Assembly: GCF_014189855.1 (NCBI RefSeq)
Contig: NZ_BJFN01000003.1
Span: forward strand, 62,001-126,000
Direction of reading: 5' to 3'
Source of the DNA: Buttiauxella sp. A111
GTDB lineage: Bacteria > Pseudomonadota > Gammaproteobacteria > Enterobacterales > Enterobacteriaceae
DNA: 64,000 nt
The notes under the pieces were generated by a model. It ran no database searches. It had not been told where the DNA came from and saw only the letters and a program-made list of their open reading frames with translations. The position numbers and the translations under genes were made by a program. Positions 1 to 8,971 of this stretch are shown here, piece after piece. The first letter of the stretch is position 1. Each line of letters opens with the position of its first letter.

Positions 1-419
1 CCCCACACATGGGCGGTGAACGCGCAGGCGCAATCATCACGGTCGTCGCCCCCGCAAGCACAATGGCGATTCCGGGCCACCTTGGTCACGTCGTCGGTTG
101 CGCGGGTACGGAAGCCTTCGTCAAGGCCCTTGCCAGCGAACTTGCACCGAGGAATATTCGAGTTATCTGCGTGCGTTCGCATGCGATAGACGGCGCTGTG
201 CAGGCAGGTTCCTATACCGGTGAGGTGTTCGCACCCAAGGCTCAAGCAATGGGATTGACGGTTGAACAATGGGTCGGTGGCGCTGCACAAAGTACCATGC
301 TCAAACGCTTGCCCACACTTTCTCAAGTGGCCGAGCTAATGACATTTTTGGCATCAGATCATGCCGGCGCAATGACGGCAACAGTGGTCAACATGACTGC
401 AGGTACGACGACCCACTGA
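1..419 (+). CDS. SDR-family oxidoreductase-like protein, 3' part only
   Basis: The gene enters from outside the window (frame open from base 3) and ends in TGA at 417-419. The visible part is the C-terminal half of a short-chain dehydrogenase/reductase fold: a beta strand (GAIITVVAP), the helix ending SELAPRNIRVICV, and a final segment FLASDHAGAMTATVVNMTAG typical of the SDR C-terminus. The catalytic YxxxK is not visible. Where families read YxASKAA this protein reads GCAGTEAF, so Tyr and Lys are replaced. It may be an atypical or inactive SDR; the N-terminal nucleotide-binding half lies outside the window. Confidence 0.7.
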   Translation, partial: PHMGGERAGAIITVVAPASTMAIPGHLGHVVGCAGTEAFVKALASELAPRNIRVICVRSHAIDGAVQAGSYTGEVFAPKAQAMGLTVEQWVGGAAQSTMLKRLPTLSQVAELMTFLASDHAGAMTATVVNMTAGTTTH

Positions 420-526
420 CAGGTAGAACAGTTTGATGACGGCAGAGGTGGGTAATTTCCTTCTGCCGCCATCCCACAAGTCGAATGAATTTAGATATGA
501 GTATCCTATTAATTTATTGCCCAGGA

Positions 527-1762
527 TTACCCACTCTTTTTAAAATTCAAAGCATTACCTCCATTTCGCCCCACTCTCTGGTTTGCGACCAGCATACAAA
601 TCATTACTGCAAACCCACCGCCGGAACTGAGATATAGCACCCATGCCGGGTCGTACGTGTCAGCGGCAAAGCCTGCTATTACGGGTAAAATCAAGGTGAT
701 AACCAGTTGGAAGCGCCAGGCCTTTGCCATCGCTCTGCCGGTTATTGAAGCAGGAAAAATCTGCATGATGTTTAGCGTTGCCAACACGTAGACGATGTTA
801 GTAAAGATATGCGCCATGACTATCAATAACATCGCCACCCATTGCTTATCAGTGATTGAGACCAGCGCGTAGCAGCAAATAAACAGAGCAAGCGAAATGA
901 TAAGCACATTGAGTTTCCCTGTATGGCGCTGCAACTGTGCCTCAGACAACAGCAACGGGCCGATGAGCTGTCCCACACTGCGAGCCAGTAACAACATCAA
1001 TCCAGAGTCAGAAGATGTGCCGCCAAAGTTTGGTGCCAATGCAGGTAACAGGGCCATTGCGGGTGCACCAACGAATGCGATTGCCGGTAGAAATAGTAAG
1101 CTGCGACGCTGTATTTGCGTGAGTTCCCGCCAGTTGAGGTTGGGTAAAACCTCAACATGTCCCGGAGTACAAACTGGGCGATACGCCCTGTGTGCCGCGA
1201 ACAGCAGAACTATCCCGAGAATAAAACTCATCGCATCCAGTGCGAGAATTGCCGATGTTGCCATACGTCCATAAAGCAATGTGCCGATGCCGATACCAAG
1301 AATAACGTTTGCCGCGAAGATAAACGTCTCCAGGCCAGACGCAGCGGGTAATTCTGCGGATTTAAGGCCACTCTTTAACGTCTGGCTGAGCACCGGAACC
1401 ATCATACCGCCCGCAAAAGCCGCCACTGCCTGACTTGAAAGTAGCAAGATCTGGTTATCGCTAAATAACGACCATACAGGCAATCCCAGCCCCATCAACC
1501 CAATGATTTCACACAAAATCATAACTGGAATAGACGACATTTTGGTGAGCAACTTTTCTGCCAGATAACTTCCCGGAAAGCCGGGAGCTAGCGCGAGAAT
1601 ATAGGCAAGAGTGAGTACCGAAGGTTTCGCCTCAAGAGCGAGGAGTTTTCCAAAAACGATGACGTAAGTCAGCCCGTTTCCGACTGAAGAGAGGAGTAAT
1701 GCCGCCCCAAGCAGGGCAAACCAGCGGTGCTGGCGAAGCGTACGCAGAATGAGAAAAAACAT
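527..1762 (-). CDS. MFS transporter, probable drug/metabolite exporter
   Basis: 411-residue hydrophobic protein with about 12 predicted membrane segments, of the major facilitator superfamily (MFS_3-like exporters). The N-terminal segment (WFALLGAALLLSSVGNGLTY) and the G-rich segment GIGIGTLLYG resemble the first helix and the motif C region of exporters. An AAGGGATAACCC stretch lies just before the ATG. It stands alone, with its 5' end about 160 bp from the TetR-type gene rcdA, which reads the same way. Substrate cannot be told from sequence. Confidence 0.75.
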   Translation of the reverse strand: MFFLILRTLRQHRWFALLGAALLLSSVGNGLTYVIVFGKLLALEAKPSVLTLAYILALAPGFPGSYLAEKLLTKMSSIPVMILCEIIGLMGLGLPVWSLFSDNQILLLSSQAVAAFAGGMMVPVLSQTLKSGLKSAELPAASGLETFIFAANVILGIGIGTLLYGRMATSAILALDAMSFILGIVLLFAAHRAYRPVCTPGHVEVLPNLNWRELTQIQRRSLLFLPAIAFVGAPAMALLPALAPNFGGTSSDSGLMLLLARSVGQLIGPLLLSEAQLQRHTGKLNVLIISLALFICCYALVSITDKQWVAMLLIVMAHIFTNIVYVLATLNIMQIFPASITGRAMAKAWRFQLVITLILPVIAGFAADTYDPAWVLYLSSGGGFAVMICMLVANQRVGRNGGNALNFKKSG

Positions 1763-1920
1763 GGGTTATCCCTTATCAACAAGCACAAAGTAGTCGCCGA
1801 CGATTCGTCGGTTTTAAAACTGTGTTTATCGCGAAGGGAAAAACTACATTGGTAACAGACCCACATTAAGAAACTGCTTCAAACTCTAGCTAACAATACG
1901 CAGAAAATCACCTGCCAAAT

Positions 1921-2466
1921 TTATCCCACAATTTTTGCCAGCATTCTGCTGAGATCTTCGCGGCTCAGCGGATGCCTGTCAGTCACATAATGCAGTGTCA
2001 TGCCTTCGATAAAAGCATCCAGCGTTCGGGCGGTTATCGGGTCAAAGAAGGCTTCCAGCACTTGCTGGCTACGGCACATCCAGTCTTGCATGATGATTTT
2101 CAAGGCGGGGTTACGGTTGGCGTAGGCATAAAGTTGATACATCACTTGCAGGTTGTAGGACGTCGCCATTTTCTCACCGCAAATCATATCGACGATAGCT
2201 TCGCAAGCCTCGGCGCGATTGCTGGCTTGCTCCATGCGACTGCGGTACTCATCTGACATCTGATGGGCAAATTGCGTGAATGCTTCGCTCAGCAATGATT
2301 CTATGCCGTTGAAATAATAGGTCATTGATCCTAACGAAACGTCTGCTGCCTCAGCAATTTTGCGGTGCGTAATATGGCTAATTCCATGCTCTACCAGCAT
2401 ATCCAGTGTCGCTTGCAGAATGCGTTCACGTCGTGAAGGATCGTTACGGCGCGGGGCTTTGCTCAT
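1921..2466 (-). CDS. rcdA: TetR-family regulator RcdA (YbjK)-like
   Basis: 181 aa. The N-terminal TetR DNA-binding domain (about residues 10-60) has the helix-turn-helix ITHRKIAEAADVSLGSMTYYFNGIESLL; the C-terminal part is the ligand/dimer domain. Divergent orientation to ybjJ-ybjI is the arrangement of E. coli rcdA (ybjK), a regulator of curli/biofilm and stress genes. That synteny supports the name more than the divergent C-terminal sequence does. A perfect 18-bp palindrome between the two genes is the likely operator, so autoregulation and control of ybjJ are inferred. Confidence 0.75.
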   Translation of the reverse strand: MSKAPRRNDPSRRERILQATLDMLVEHGISHITHRKIAEAADVSLGSMTYYFNGIESLLSEAFTQFAHQMSDEYRSRMEQASNRAEACEAIVDMICGEKMATSYNLQVMYQLYAYANRNPALKIIMQDWMCRSQQVLEAFFDPITARTLDAFIEGMTLHYVTDRHPLSREDLSRMLAKIVG

Positions 2467-2511
2467 TATTTTCGCTCGTTTAAACCGGACTCAAAAGAGT
2501 TTACCAGGCAA

Positions 2512-2529
2512 TGTGTACATATGTACACA
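2512..2529. promoter_or_regulatory. 18-bp perfect palindrome, probable RcdA operator
   Basis: TGTGTACATATGTACACA is perfectly self-complementary and lies in the 106-bp gap between divergent rcdA (start 2466) and ybjJ (start 2573). TetR-family repressors typically bind such palindromes in the shared promoter region. Binding by RcdA is inferred from position. Confidence 0.7.
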
Positions 2530-2572
2530 ATCTTGCTAGTGTAATTCGCATTCATCGCCAACCGGTATATCC

Positions 2573-3796
2573 ATGTCTGCCGCTATTAGCCAACGTAAAG
2601 CGACACAACGTCGCACCTGGGCATTATTCGCCTTCTTCTTTCTGCCGGGTCTTGTTATGGCCTCCTGGGCTACACGTACTCCTGCTATTCGGGACACGCT
2701 CAGCGTGTCGACCGCGGGTATGGGCATCGTGCTGTTTGGCCTGTCGATTGGATCGATGAGCGGTATTCTCTGTTCCGGTTGGTTGGTTAAGCGTTTTGGT
2801 ACGCGCAATATTATCCGTAGCGGCATGACGCTAATGGTGACCGGCATGTTGGTGATGGGGGTTGCGCTGTTCCTTTCGTCACCTTGGTTGTTTGCTCTGG
2901 GGCTTGCGATTTTAGGCGCAGGGCTTGGCTCGTCTGAAGTGGCGATGAACGTAGAAGGCGCCATTGTGGAAGGCCTGCTGAAAAAAACGGTGCTACCGAT
3001 GATGCACGGTTTTTACAGTCTGGGAACACTTGCTGGCGCGGGCATTGGCATGAGTCTGACGGCCTTTAACGTCACTGCTTATGGGCATCTGTTGGTGATT
3101 GGCCTAATCGTGATTGCGCCGATTATTATCGCGATTACCGCAATCCCCCATGGCGTAGGAAAGGACAATACCGATGCGAACTCTGTTGATGCGCACGAAC
3201 CGCACCCGCCGTTTTATAAAGATCTTCAGCTGATACTGATTGGCACTATTGTGCTGGCGATGGCGTTTGCAGAAGGCTCCGCCAATGACTGGTTACCCCT
3301 GCTGATGGTCGACGGTCATGGTTTTAGCCCCACATCCGGCTCAATGATTTATGTCGGCTTTACGCTTGGAATGACCGTTGGGCGCTTTACCGGCGGTTGG
3401 TTTATCGACCGCTACAGCCGCGTGACGGTGGTTCGTGCCTGTGCAGTGATGGGGATTTTAGGTATAGGTCTCATCATCTTTGTTGATAATGCCTTTGTGG
3501 CTGGCATTTCCGTGATTCTATGGGGATTGGGAACTTCACTTGGCTTCCCGCTCACCATCTCTGCCGCAGGTGATACCGGGCCAGACCCGGCAACTCGCGT
3601 CAGTGTCGTCGCCGCGTCAGGTTATATTGCGTTCCTTGTAGGCCCGCCTTTGCTGGGCTTCCTCGGTGAGCATTACGGCCTGCGTCTGGCCATGCTGGTA
3701 GTACTGAGTTTGATGGTAGTTGCAGCCCTGGTTGCGAAAGCCGTCGCTAAACCTACAGACCTTGTACCCGAGTTAATTCAACGGAGAAATCGATGA
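2573..3796 (+). CDS. ybjJ: MFS transporter YbjJ
   Basis: 407 aa, about 12 membrane segments, major facilitator superfamily. The conserved [14 protein letters not shown] loop (motif A type, middle of the protein) and the N-terminal [22 protein letters not shown] are characteristic of the YbjJ/FucP-like branch. It overlaps ybjI by 4 bp (ATGA), the same pair as in E. coli, so the two are probably translationally coupled. Transport substrate unknown. The upstream palindrome suggests repression by RcdA. Confidence 0.85.
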   Translation: MSAAISQRKATQRRTWALFAFFFLPGLVMASWATRTPAIRDTLSVSTAGMGIVLFGLSIGSMSGILCSGWLVKRFGTRNIIRSGMTLMVTGMLVMGVALFLSSPWLFALGLAILGAGLGSSEVAMNVEGAIVEGLLKKTVLPMMHGFYSLGTLAGAGIGMSLTAFNVTAYGHLLVIGLIVIAPIIIAITAIPHGVGKDNTDANSVDAHEPHPPFYKDLQLILIGTIVLAMAFAEGSANDWLPLLMVDGHGFSPTSGSMIYVGFTLGMTVGRFTGGWFIDRYSRVTVVRACAVMGILGIGLIIFVDNAFVAGISVILWGLGTSLGFPLTISAAGDTGPDPATRVSVVAASGYIAFLVGPPLLGFLGEHYGLRLAMLVVLSLMVVAALVAKAVAKPTDLVPELIQRRNR

Positions 3797-4608
3797 GTGT
3801 GAAACTAATTGCCGTCGACATGGATGGAACGTTCCTGGACGATAATAAAGAGTACAACCGCGCACGTTTTGCTGAACTCTATGCGCAGATGAAAGAGCAA
3901 GGTATTCGGTTTGTGGTCGCCAGTGGCAACCAGTATTACCAGTTAATTTCGTTTTTCCCGGAGATTGCCCACGAGATTTCATTCGTTGCCGACAACGGGG
4001 GATGGGTCGTTAACGAGGGCAAAGATACGTTCAACGGTGAGTTGACACAACAGCAGTTCAATACCGTTATCGACCATCTGCTGACACTGCCACATGTGGA
4101 GATTATCGCCTGTGGCAAGCGCAACGGTTATACCCTGAAAAGTTATGACGACGCGTTCAAAAAATTGGCACGCATGTATTATCACCGCCTGGAATTAGTC
4201 GACAATTTCTCAAGACTCGACGATATCTTCTTTAAATTTGCTCTGAATTTGCCCGACAGTTTGTTGGAAGACACCATGAGTTCGCTGGCAGAACAATTCG
4301 AAGGCATTATGGTGCCGGTTTCCAGCGGCCATGGCTCGATTGACCTTATCATTCCAGGCATTCACAAAGCTAACGGCTTGCGGATACTGCAAGAAAAATG
4401 GGGTATTGATGACAGCGAAGTCGTCACGTTTGGCGATGGCGGTAACGATATTGAGATGCTGCGTCAGGCCAGGTTCGGCTTTGCTATGGCCAATGCTCCT
4501 GAAAAAATTAAACACGTTGCATCTTATCAGGCTGGACATTGCAATCAGCAAGGTGTGTTGGATGTGATTGAAAAAGTTCTGAAGAAAGAGTCGCCGTTTG
4601 ACGAGTGA
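3793..4608 (+). CDS. ybjI: HAD-family sugar/flavin phosphatase YbjI
   Basis: 271 aa, same length as E. coli YbjI, a Cof-type HAD phosphatase active on FMN and sugar phosphates. Motif I is VDMDGTF (nucleophile Asp9, general acid Asp11), motif IV is [11 protein letters not shown] near residue 215, and the C2-type cap lies between. It starts inside the last codons of ybjJ. The gene ends at a strong bidirectional terminator shared with convergent ybiR. Confidence 0.92.
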   Translation: MSVKLIAVDMDGTFLDDNKEYNRARFAELYAQMKEQGIRFVVASGNQYYQLISFFPEIAHEISFVADNGGWVVNEGKDTFNGELTQQQFNTVIDHLLTLPHVEIIACGKRNGYTLKSYDDAFKKLARMYYHRLELVDNFSRLDDIFFKFALNLPDSLLEDTMSSLAEQFEGIMVPVSSGHGSIDLIIPGIHKANGLRILQEKWGIDDSEVVTFGDGGNDIEMLRQARFGFAMANAPEKIKHVASYQAGHCNQQGVLDVIEKVLKKESPFDE

Positions 4609-4612
4609 TTCG

Positions 4613-4642
4613 AAAAGAGGGGCAAATATGCCCCTCTTTTTT
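4613..4642. terminator. Bidirectional terminator between ybjI and ybiR
   Basis: Perfect stem AAAGAGGGGC / GCCCCTCTTT (4614-4623 and 4630-4639) with a 6-nt loop, flanked by A and T runs on both sides. It serves both convergent genes. Confidence 0.9.
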
Positions 4643-4645
4643 ACT

Positions 4646-5764
4646 TTACAACGCTTTAAGCAACAACAATAAACCGTATCCCACCACAGCCGCCCACAAT
4701 AACATCGGCAATGAATAGTAGTGGAAACGTACCCAAATACGGCGATCGTTGGCCATACGTAAGGCAATCAGATTCGCCAGCGAACCGGGCAGCAGACCAA
4801 AACCGCCAATATTTACCGCGAAAGCGAGCAACATTGACGCGGGCACATAATTCAGCAGCAAAATCGTCGAGGGAACATTACTAATCACCTGCGACAAACC
4901 GATTCCCAGCGCGAATAGCCCCCCTGTAGAAAGCTGATTAATGCCTGCTAATGCGTGCTGTAACACCGGGAGCTGCGTTATCAGATACACATCGATAAAC
5001 ATCACCATAAATACCAACAGCAAACTCCAGTCGATATTCAGCAATACTCTGCGGGCCAGCACAAGAAACCCCGCGGTCACGACGAGCAGTCCCCAGATCT
5101 CTTGTTTTAGCTCCAGCGCGACAATAAATACCCCATACAGCGCAATACAACTCAGTACCAGTTTTGGCTGCCAGTCATGTTTTTTATCATGACTCTGGTA
5201 AATGAGTTTTTTATTGGGAAAACAGAACCAACTAAGCGCCAATAGGCTGAGCATGATAGCCAGCGCCAGCGGCGCCATTTGCCAGCTAAATTCCCCGAAC
5301 GATAAACCCGAACGCCCCCACAGCAAAATATTCTGCGGATTACCAATTGGCGTAAGCATTGAGCCTGCATTTACCGCCAACGCTTCAAAAATAATGAGCC
5401 GGTTAATGGGGATCGCGCACATTTTTTTCAGCGTGATGGTTAACGGCACGATGATAAACAGTGCAACGTCGTTGGTCAGAAACGTTGAGAGCAATGCCGC
5501 CGCGCTGATTAAAAACAGGGCAAGCGTTCGCTCATTATCAAAACGTTTCACCATCCGACGGCCCAGCACATCGAAATAGCCACTCAGTTCCACGCCTTTG
5601 GTCAACATCATTAAGCCCGCAAGCGTAATAATGGTGTGCCAATCAATGGCATTAGCCCAAAGGGTTGGATGAAAAGGCGCGATAAAACTCAGAACCACAC
5701 CAATAAGTAGCAATAGATGAAGGAATCGATCGCGAGCAAAAGGGCGAACCAGGGTTAACAACAT
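4646..5764 (-). CDS. ybiR: Anion transporter-family inner membrane protein YbiR
   Basis: 372 aa, the same size as E. coli YbiR, a member of the ArsB/NhaD ion transporter superfamily with about 10 membrane segments. Recognisable segments are LAGLMMLTKGVELSGYF, FLTNDVALFIIVPLT and the hairpin sequence LAVNAGSMLTPIGNPQN with the NPQN signature of this superfamily. It begins 2 nt downstream of the mntR stop, so mntR-ybiR form an operon; transported ion unknown. Confidence 0.88.
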   Translation of the reverse strand: MLLTLVRPFARDRFLHLLLLIGVVLSFIAPFHPTLWANAIDWHTIITLAGLMMLTKGVELSGYFDVLGRRMVKRFDNERTLALFLISAAALLSTFLTNDVALFIIVPLTITLKKMCAIPINRLIIFEALAVNAGSMLTPIGNPQNILLWGRSGLSFGEFSWQMAPLALAIMLSLLALSWFCFPNKKLIYQSHDKKHDWQPKLVLSCIALYGVFIVALELKQEIWGLLVVTAGFLVLARRVLLNIDWSLLLVFMVMFIDVYLITQLPVLQHALAGINQLSTGGLFALGIGLSQVISNVPSTILLLNYVPASMLLAFAVNIGGFGLLPGSLANLIALRMANDRRIWVRFHYYSLPMLLWAAVVGYGLLLLLKAL

Positions 5765-5766
5765 TC

Positions 5767-6234
5767 CTACTTGAACCCTCGCTGCTCACTAAACAAGCGA
5801 AATGCTGCCAGGGTCTCTTCACTGACGTGATGCTCTACCCCTTCAGCGTCAATCCTTGCGGTTTCCGGGCTAATACCCAATGCGAGGAAAAAGTTCTCGA
5901 CGACCTGATGACGTTCACGACTGATTTGCGCCAGCTTTTCACCTTCGGCAGTCAGAAACACACCACGCCACGGTATTTGCTCTATAAGCCCAACCGAAGC
6001 AAGTCTTTTTAACATTTTTGCAACGGTCGGCTGAGAAACACCGAGTCGCGCCGCCATGTCTACCTGGCGCACTTCCCCAACTTCGCGAATCAAATCTGAA
6101 ATCAACTCTACGTAGTCATCAATTAATTCACGACGGTGCGCTTCCCGCACCTGCCGAAAGCCTTCGACATGCTCTTCAACATTTACCAACTGCGTCACTT
6201 TCTGTTTATTTTTTTGGCCAGGCGTACGGCTCAT
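5767..6234 (-). CDS. mntR: Manganese-responsive repressor MntR
   Basis: 155 aa, identical in length to E. coli MntR of the DtxR family. The winged helix ([41 protein letters not shown], about residues 55-97) is followed by the dimer/metal domain carrying ERH, E and [10 protein letters not shown] metal ligands. Mn-bound MntR represses mntH and mntS and affects mntP in E. coli. Its promoter lies in the 106 bp between its start and the left prophage junction and appears untouched by integration. Confidence 0.93.
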   Translation of the reverse strand: MSRTPGQKNKQKVTQLVNVEEHVEGFRQVREAHRRELIDDYVELISDLIREVGEVRQVDMAARLGVSQPTVAKMLKRLASVGLIEQIPWRGVFLTAEGEKLAQISRERHQVVENFFLALGISPETARIDAEGVEHHVSEETLAAFRLFSEQRGFK

Positions 6235-6597
6235 GATGCTTCCTCATGCAGTGGCGCGGCATCGTCCAATGACGACGTTTGGCCCCATTGTAAACCAGCA
6301 TCACGTAAGCACAAAAATTTAACGAATTAGCAATAGCTATACAATATAGCCTGTTCATAAAATTGACCATAAAATTAATGTCATTAATTACAAACAGTTG
6401 AAAATTAAACTCAGTCAAATAATTGTTTGATATGTACTATGTGTCGCATAAATGTCTCAATAATTCAAGATTGCCTGATTTTTTGTACTACAAGATCACA
6501 CATCTGCTTAAATCATGTAAACATTGATTGTAAGGTCTATGAAACATGATCTAAATTAGTTCGCATAAAATTAATGACACTAATACGGAGGTTACTC
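6235..6597. other. mntR upstream region and left prophage junction
   Basis: Holds the presumed mntR promoter (6235-6340), attL (6341-6355), and then about 240 bp of A+T-rich phage DNA before the PIN-like gene. At 6345-6351 an ATATAGC MntR half-site survives, but its partner GCTATAT is replaced by phage sequence. No gene is seen. Confidence 0.6.
6341..6355. other. attL core
   Basis: First copy of the 15-bp direct repeat TACAATATAGCCTGT. The match to attR stops abruptly on both sides (A versus T before, T versus G after). It contains the left half of the MntR operator that belongs to mntS. Confidence 0.88.
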
Positions 6598-7998
6598 TTG
6601 AAATCAGCTTTTTCGGGCTTCTACAGCACACCAAATGAATCACTCAGAGATATTTGGTTGTCTGATTCAACATTATTTGTATTTGATACTAATTGCTTAC
6701 TTAATCTTTATAGATGCGAAGATCATACTAGAGAAGATATTCTAAAAGTAATGAAAGAAATTTCATCAAGAACTTGGATACCTTTTCAAGTAGGACTTGA
6801 ATATCAAAGAAAAAGACGAGTTGTAATTGAAGACAGTATAGCCAGTTTAAAAAAAATAAAAAATGAGCTGCAACAAATTCACTCCCAAAACATTTTATCT
6901 TCCGGTGGGGTAAAAAAACATCTTTACAACTCTTTAAATGATGAAATATCAGAATTACAAAACCAAATTAAGACTCCAATAGAAGACTATATAAACACTA
7001 AAATTACGCCACGTATCGAAAGCAAACAACAAATTTCACAACATGATTTCATTCGAGATGAAATTGACTCTATAATATTAGATAATGTTGGGTCCAGACC
7101 AACACAAGAGAAAATAAATTCTATAAACACTGAAGGTGATCAACGTTATAAAAATAAAATCCCACCTGGTTTTATGGATATAAAAAAAAGTGACTCATAT
7201 TTCTTTTCTGGAGTGGAAATTCAAGCCAAATATGGAGATTTATACTTATGGAAAGAGATAATAGAAAAATCAAAATCAGATAATATTCATAATGTCATAT
7301 TCATTTGTGATGACCTAAAAGAAGACTGGTGGTTTATTCATGATGGAAAAACACATGGAGCTTTAGCTGCTCTTAAAACTGAGATATGCCAAAAAGCAAA
7401 CGTTAAAAACTTCAAACTTATTAGTCAACTTACCTTCCTTCATGAATCAAAAGAAAATCTTGCAAATATAGAAATACGTGAATCATCTTTAAAAGAAGTA
7501 GAAGAATTATCTCATATTTCAGTGGAGAATGATGAAGAACGCTATACATGGTCTAATTTGATTCACGATAATTATAATAAGAACTTTAACGATCAATTAA
7601 GCTTCTTCAAAAAACTCACATCACATCGTAATAATAAAACGCACCAGAACCCATCAGCTTTAGTATTAATCCAACTTGCGGATGAGGCATTACATGAATC
7701 CGAGAATAAAAAACATCAGGGTTCATCAATGCTGTCTGATTTCTACGTTTTTGAAAATGAGTTATTGAGTTATATTGATCTTGATGTATTCTCAGAATTT
7801 ACTAAAGTATTAAAATTAAAAATATCTCAAATGGAAGCATGTAGTGAAAAACTAACATCTCTTATTAAACAAATACAACATACAGGTTTTAACGATGTGC
7901 CAGAGATCCAAGATACTATTAGAGAATTGCGTGTTTTTAATTTCCTGATGGATTCGCTGATTGAAAAAGGAAATGAGTATTTAAAATATATTCTTTAA
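6598..7998 (+). CDS. PIN-like domain protein (PIN_8 type), prophage cargo
   Basis: 466 aa when started at TTG 6598, chosen because a perfect GGAGG (6587-6591) sits 6 nt upstream; the ATG at 6574 has no ribosome site. The N-terminus has the PIN-nuclease pattern of the PIN-like (PF18476-type) family: LFVFDTNCLLNLYR (Asp30), WIPFQVGLEYQRKR (Glu68), YGDLYLWKEI (Asp214) and VIFICDDLKEDWWF (Asp238/239), a plausible acidic metal site. Helical and coiled regions separate the motifs. It is markedly A+T-rich and lies directly inside attL, outside the conserved phage operons, as lysogenic conversion or defence genes do. Anti-phage or RNase activity is inference. Confidence 0.75.
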   Translation: MKSAFSGFYSTPNESLRDIWLSDSTLFVFDTNCLLNLYRCEDHTREDILKVMKEISSRTWIPFQVGLEYQRKRRVVIEDSIASLKKIKNELQQIHSQNILSSGGVKKHLYNSLNDEISELQNQIKTPIEDYINTKITPRIESKQQISQHDFIRDEIDSIILDNVGSRPTQEKINSINTEGDQRYKNKIPPGFMDIKKSDSYFFSGVEIQAKYGDLYLWKEIIEKSKSDNIHNVIFICDDLKEDWWFIHDGKTHGALAALKTEICQKANVKNFKLISQLTFLHESKENLANIEIRESSLKEVEELSHISVENDEERYTWSNLIHDNYNKNFNDQLSFFKKLTSHRNNKTHQNPSALVLIQLADEALHESENKKHQGSSMLSDFYVFENELLSYIDLDVFSEFTKVLKLKISQMEACSEKLTSLIKQIQHTGFNDVPEIQDTIRELRVFNFLMDSLIEKGNEYLKYIL

Positions 7999-8014
7999 AA
8001 ATCTAGTTATAGAG

Positions 8015-8036
8015 GGTAGACCGAAATTGGTCTACC
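8015..8036 (+). terminator. Hairpin after the PIN-like gene
   Basis: Perfect 8-bp stem GGTAGACC / GGTCTACC with a 6-nt loop, 17 nt after the stop codon. There is no following T-run, so it may be an RNA end-stabilising hairpin rather than an efficient terminator. Confidence 0.45.
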
Positions 8037-8229
8037 TCAGTGGTTCCACCTATGTAACTCAAGTAAGTCATGCAATCTTTTCTTTAAATTTCAATTGGTT
8101 AACCTGATTGTACGAAATGAATTTCGTATTCCCAAATGCGCCTTGCCACGAATGAGTTATATAGGCTTCCACAAATACGTTATCCATGACACAATTGAGG
8201 AATGTTTTCTCATTATTATTGGATGCAAA

Positions 8230-8454
8230 ATGAGCAAGGAAGTAATTTTAATTTATACAAACGAAACTACTGAAAAAGTATTTGCTGCAAATAACCTGAC
8301 AGAATGGAAATTTACTTTAAAGGATGTGTTCCCAAAAGAAGATGTGCAAAGGCCGATTGAAATGTATCAGTCAAAAGACACTGTTCGATTCTTTGCCCGT
8401 GAAAGTGAAGTCATATCCAATACCTGGGTAGAGCGCGTAATGTCTAGTTTGTAA
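8230..8454 (+). CDS. Small hypothetical protein, prophage cargo
   Basis: 74 aa from ATG 8230, chosen because GGA lies 6 nt upstream and the sequence from MSKEVILIYTN onward looks protein-like. The frame stays open upstream to 8095, but that stretch looks less like coding sequence. No recognised family, no signal peptide or membrane segment. It ends before a good terminator at 8489. It could be a partner of the PIN-like gene or an independent cargo gene. Confidence 0.45.
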   Translation: MSKEVILIYTNETTEKVFAANNLTEWKFTLKDVFPKEDVQRPIEMYQSKDTVRFFARESEVISNTWVERVMSSL

Positions 8455-8488
8455 ATTTCAGAATCTACGATTATATCGCACCATTTCG

Positions 8489-8519
8489 ACCCGCGTCACT
8501 CTTGATGTCGCGGGTTTTA
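8489..8519 (+). terminator. Rho-independent terminator, rightward
   Basis: Stem ACCCGCG / CGCGGGT (8489-8495 and 8509-8515) followed by TTTT. It closes the small cargo gene on the plus strand. Confidence 0.75.
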
Positions 8520-8749
8520 CTCCAAATTTCATACAACAATCGATAACCGCTCGCCATAACCAATATAAATTTTTCCCTTATATATCTGATAGTTAACAAT
8601 AATTTAAAATCCTATACGATGCATTGAAACTGAAAAACACTGAAATTCTTTTCAATCTTTTCAGTTTCTTATATGCACAGGATGCCCAGTTACAGCGCGG
8701 TCAGGCATATACTTTTGTAGAAAAATAAAACTGAAAAATTTTTATGATC

Positions 8750-8767
8750 AAAAACCCGCAGGCGGGT
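8750..8767 (-). terminator. Second leftward terminator
   Basis: On the minus strand ACCCG-CCTG-CGGGT followed by a T-run. It backs up the terminator at 8924 at the left end of the leftward transcripts. Confidence 0.7.
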
Positions 8768-8923
8768 GCGGTGTAGTGCCGATTTTGTCGCGAAAGGTTT
8801 TATTTTGTCAGCCTGTCGAGCTACCAGCGAGACGGCATAATACAGATCTATTTCATGGTTGGTGATTCGTTAGATTGCCGCATGGAATGCACCACGGGCT
8901 TCCTGTGCTGTGTGGTTAAGACG

Positions 8924-8948
8924 TAAAAAAACCCGCACAGTGGCGGGT
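8924..8948 (-). terminator. Terminator of the leftward cargo gene
   Basis: Minus-strand stem ACCCGC-CACTGT-GCGGGT followed by seven T. It lies 24 bp past the stop codon of the gene at 8972. Confidence 0.88.
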
Positions 8949-8971
8949 CTAATATGTATCTAAACGTTAGA

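Larger units (their letters stand above)
8520..8971. other. Gene-free spacer with inverted repeats and two leftward terminators
   Basis: No convincing ORF. An 11-bp perfect inverted repeat, GAAACTGAAAA (8626-8636) against TTTTCAGTTTC (8658-8668), encloses a smaller TGAAA/TTTCA hairpin (8641-8654). A further direct copy, AAACTGAAAAA, occurs near 8729. Two hairpins with A-runs on the plus strand (8750-8767, 8924-8948) are leftward terminators. It may encode a structured RNA, but this cannot be shown here. Confidence 0.45.

Noticed and set aside
897-1274. 125-codon frame antisense to the MFS gene
   Set aside because: Shadow of a clear transporter gene; Cys/Arg/Asn-rich composition without domain signs.
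6320-6360. tRNA gene as integration site
   Set aside because: No cloverleaf or tRNA 3' end at either junction; the core lies in the mntS operator instead.
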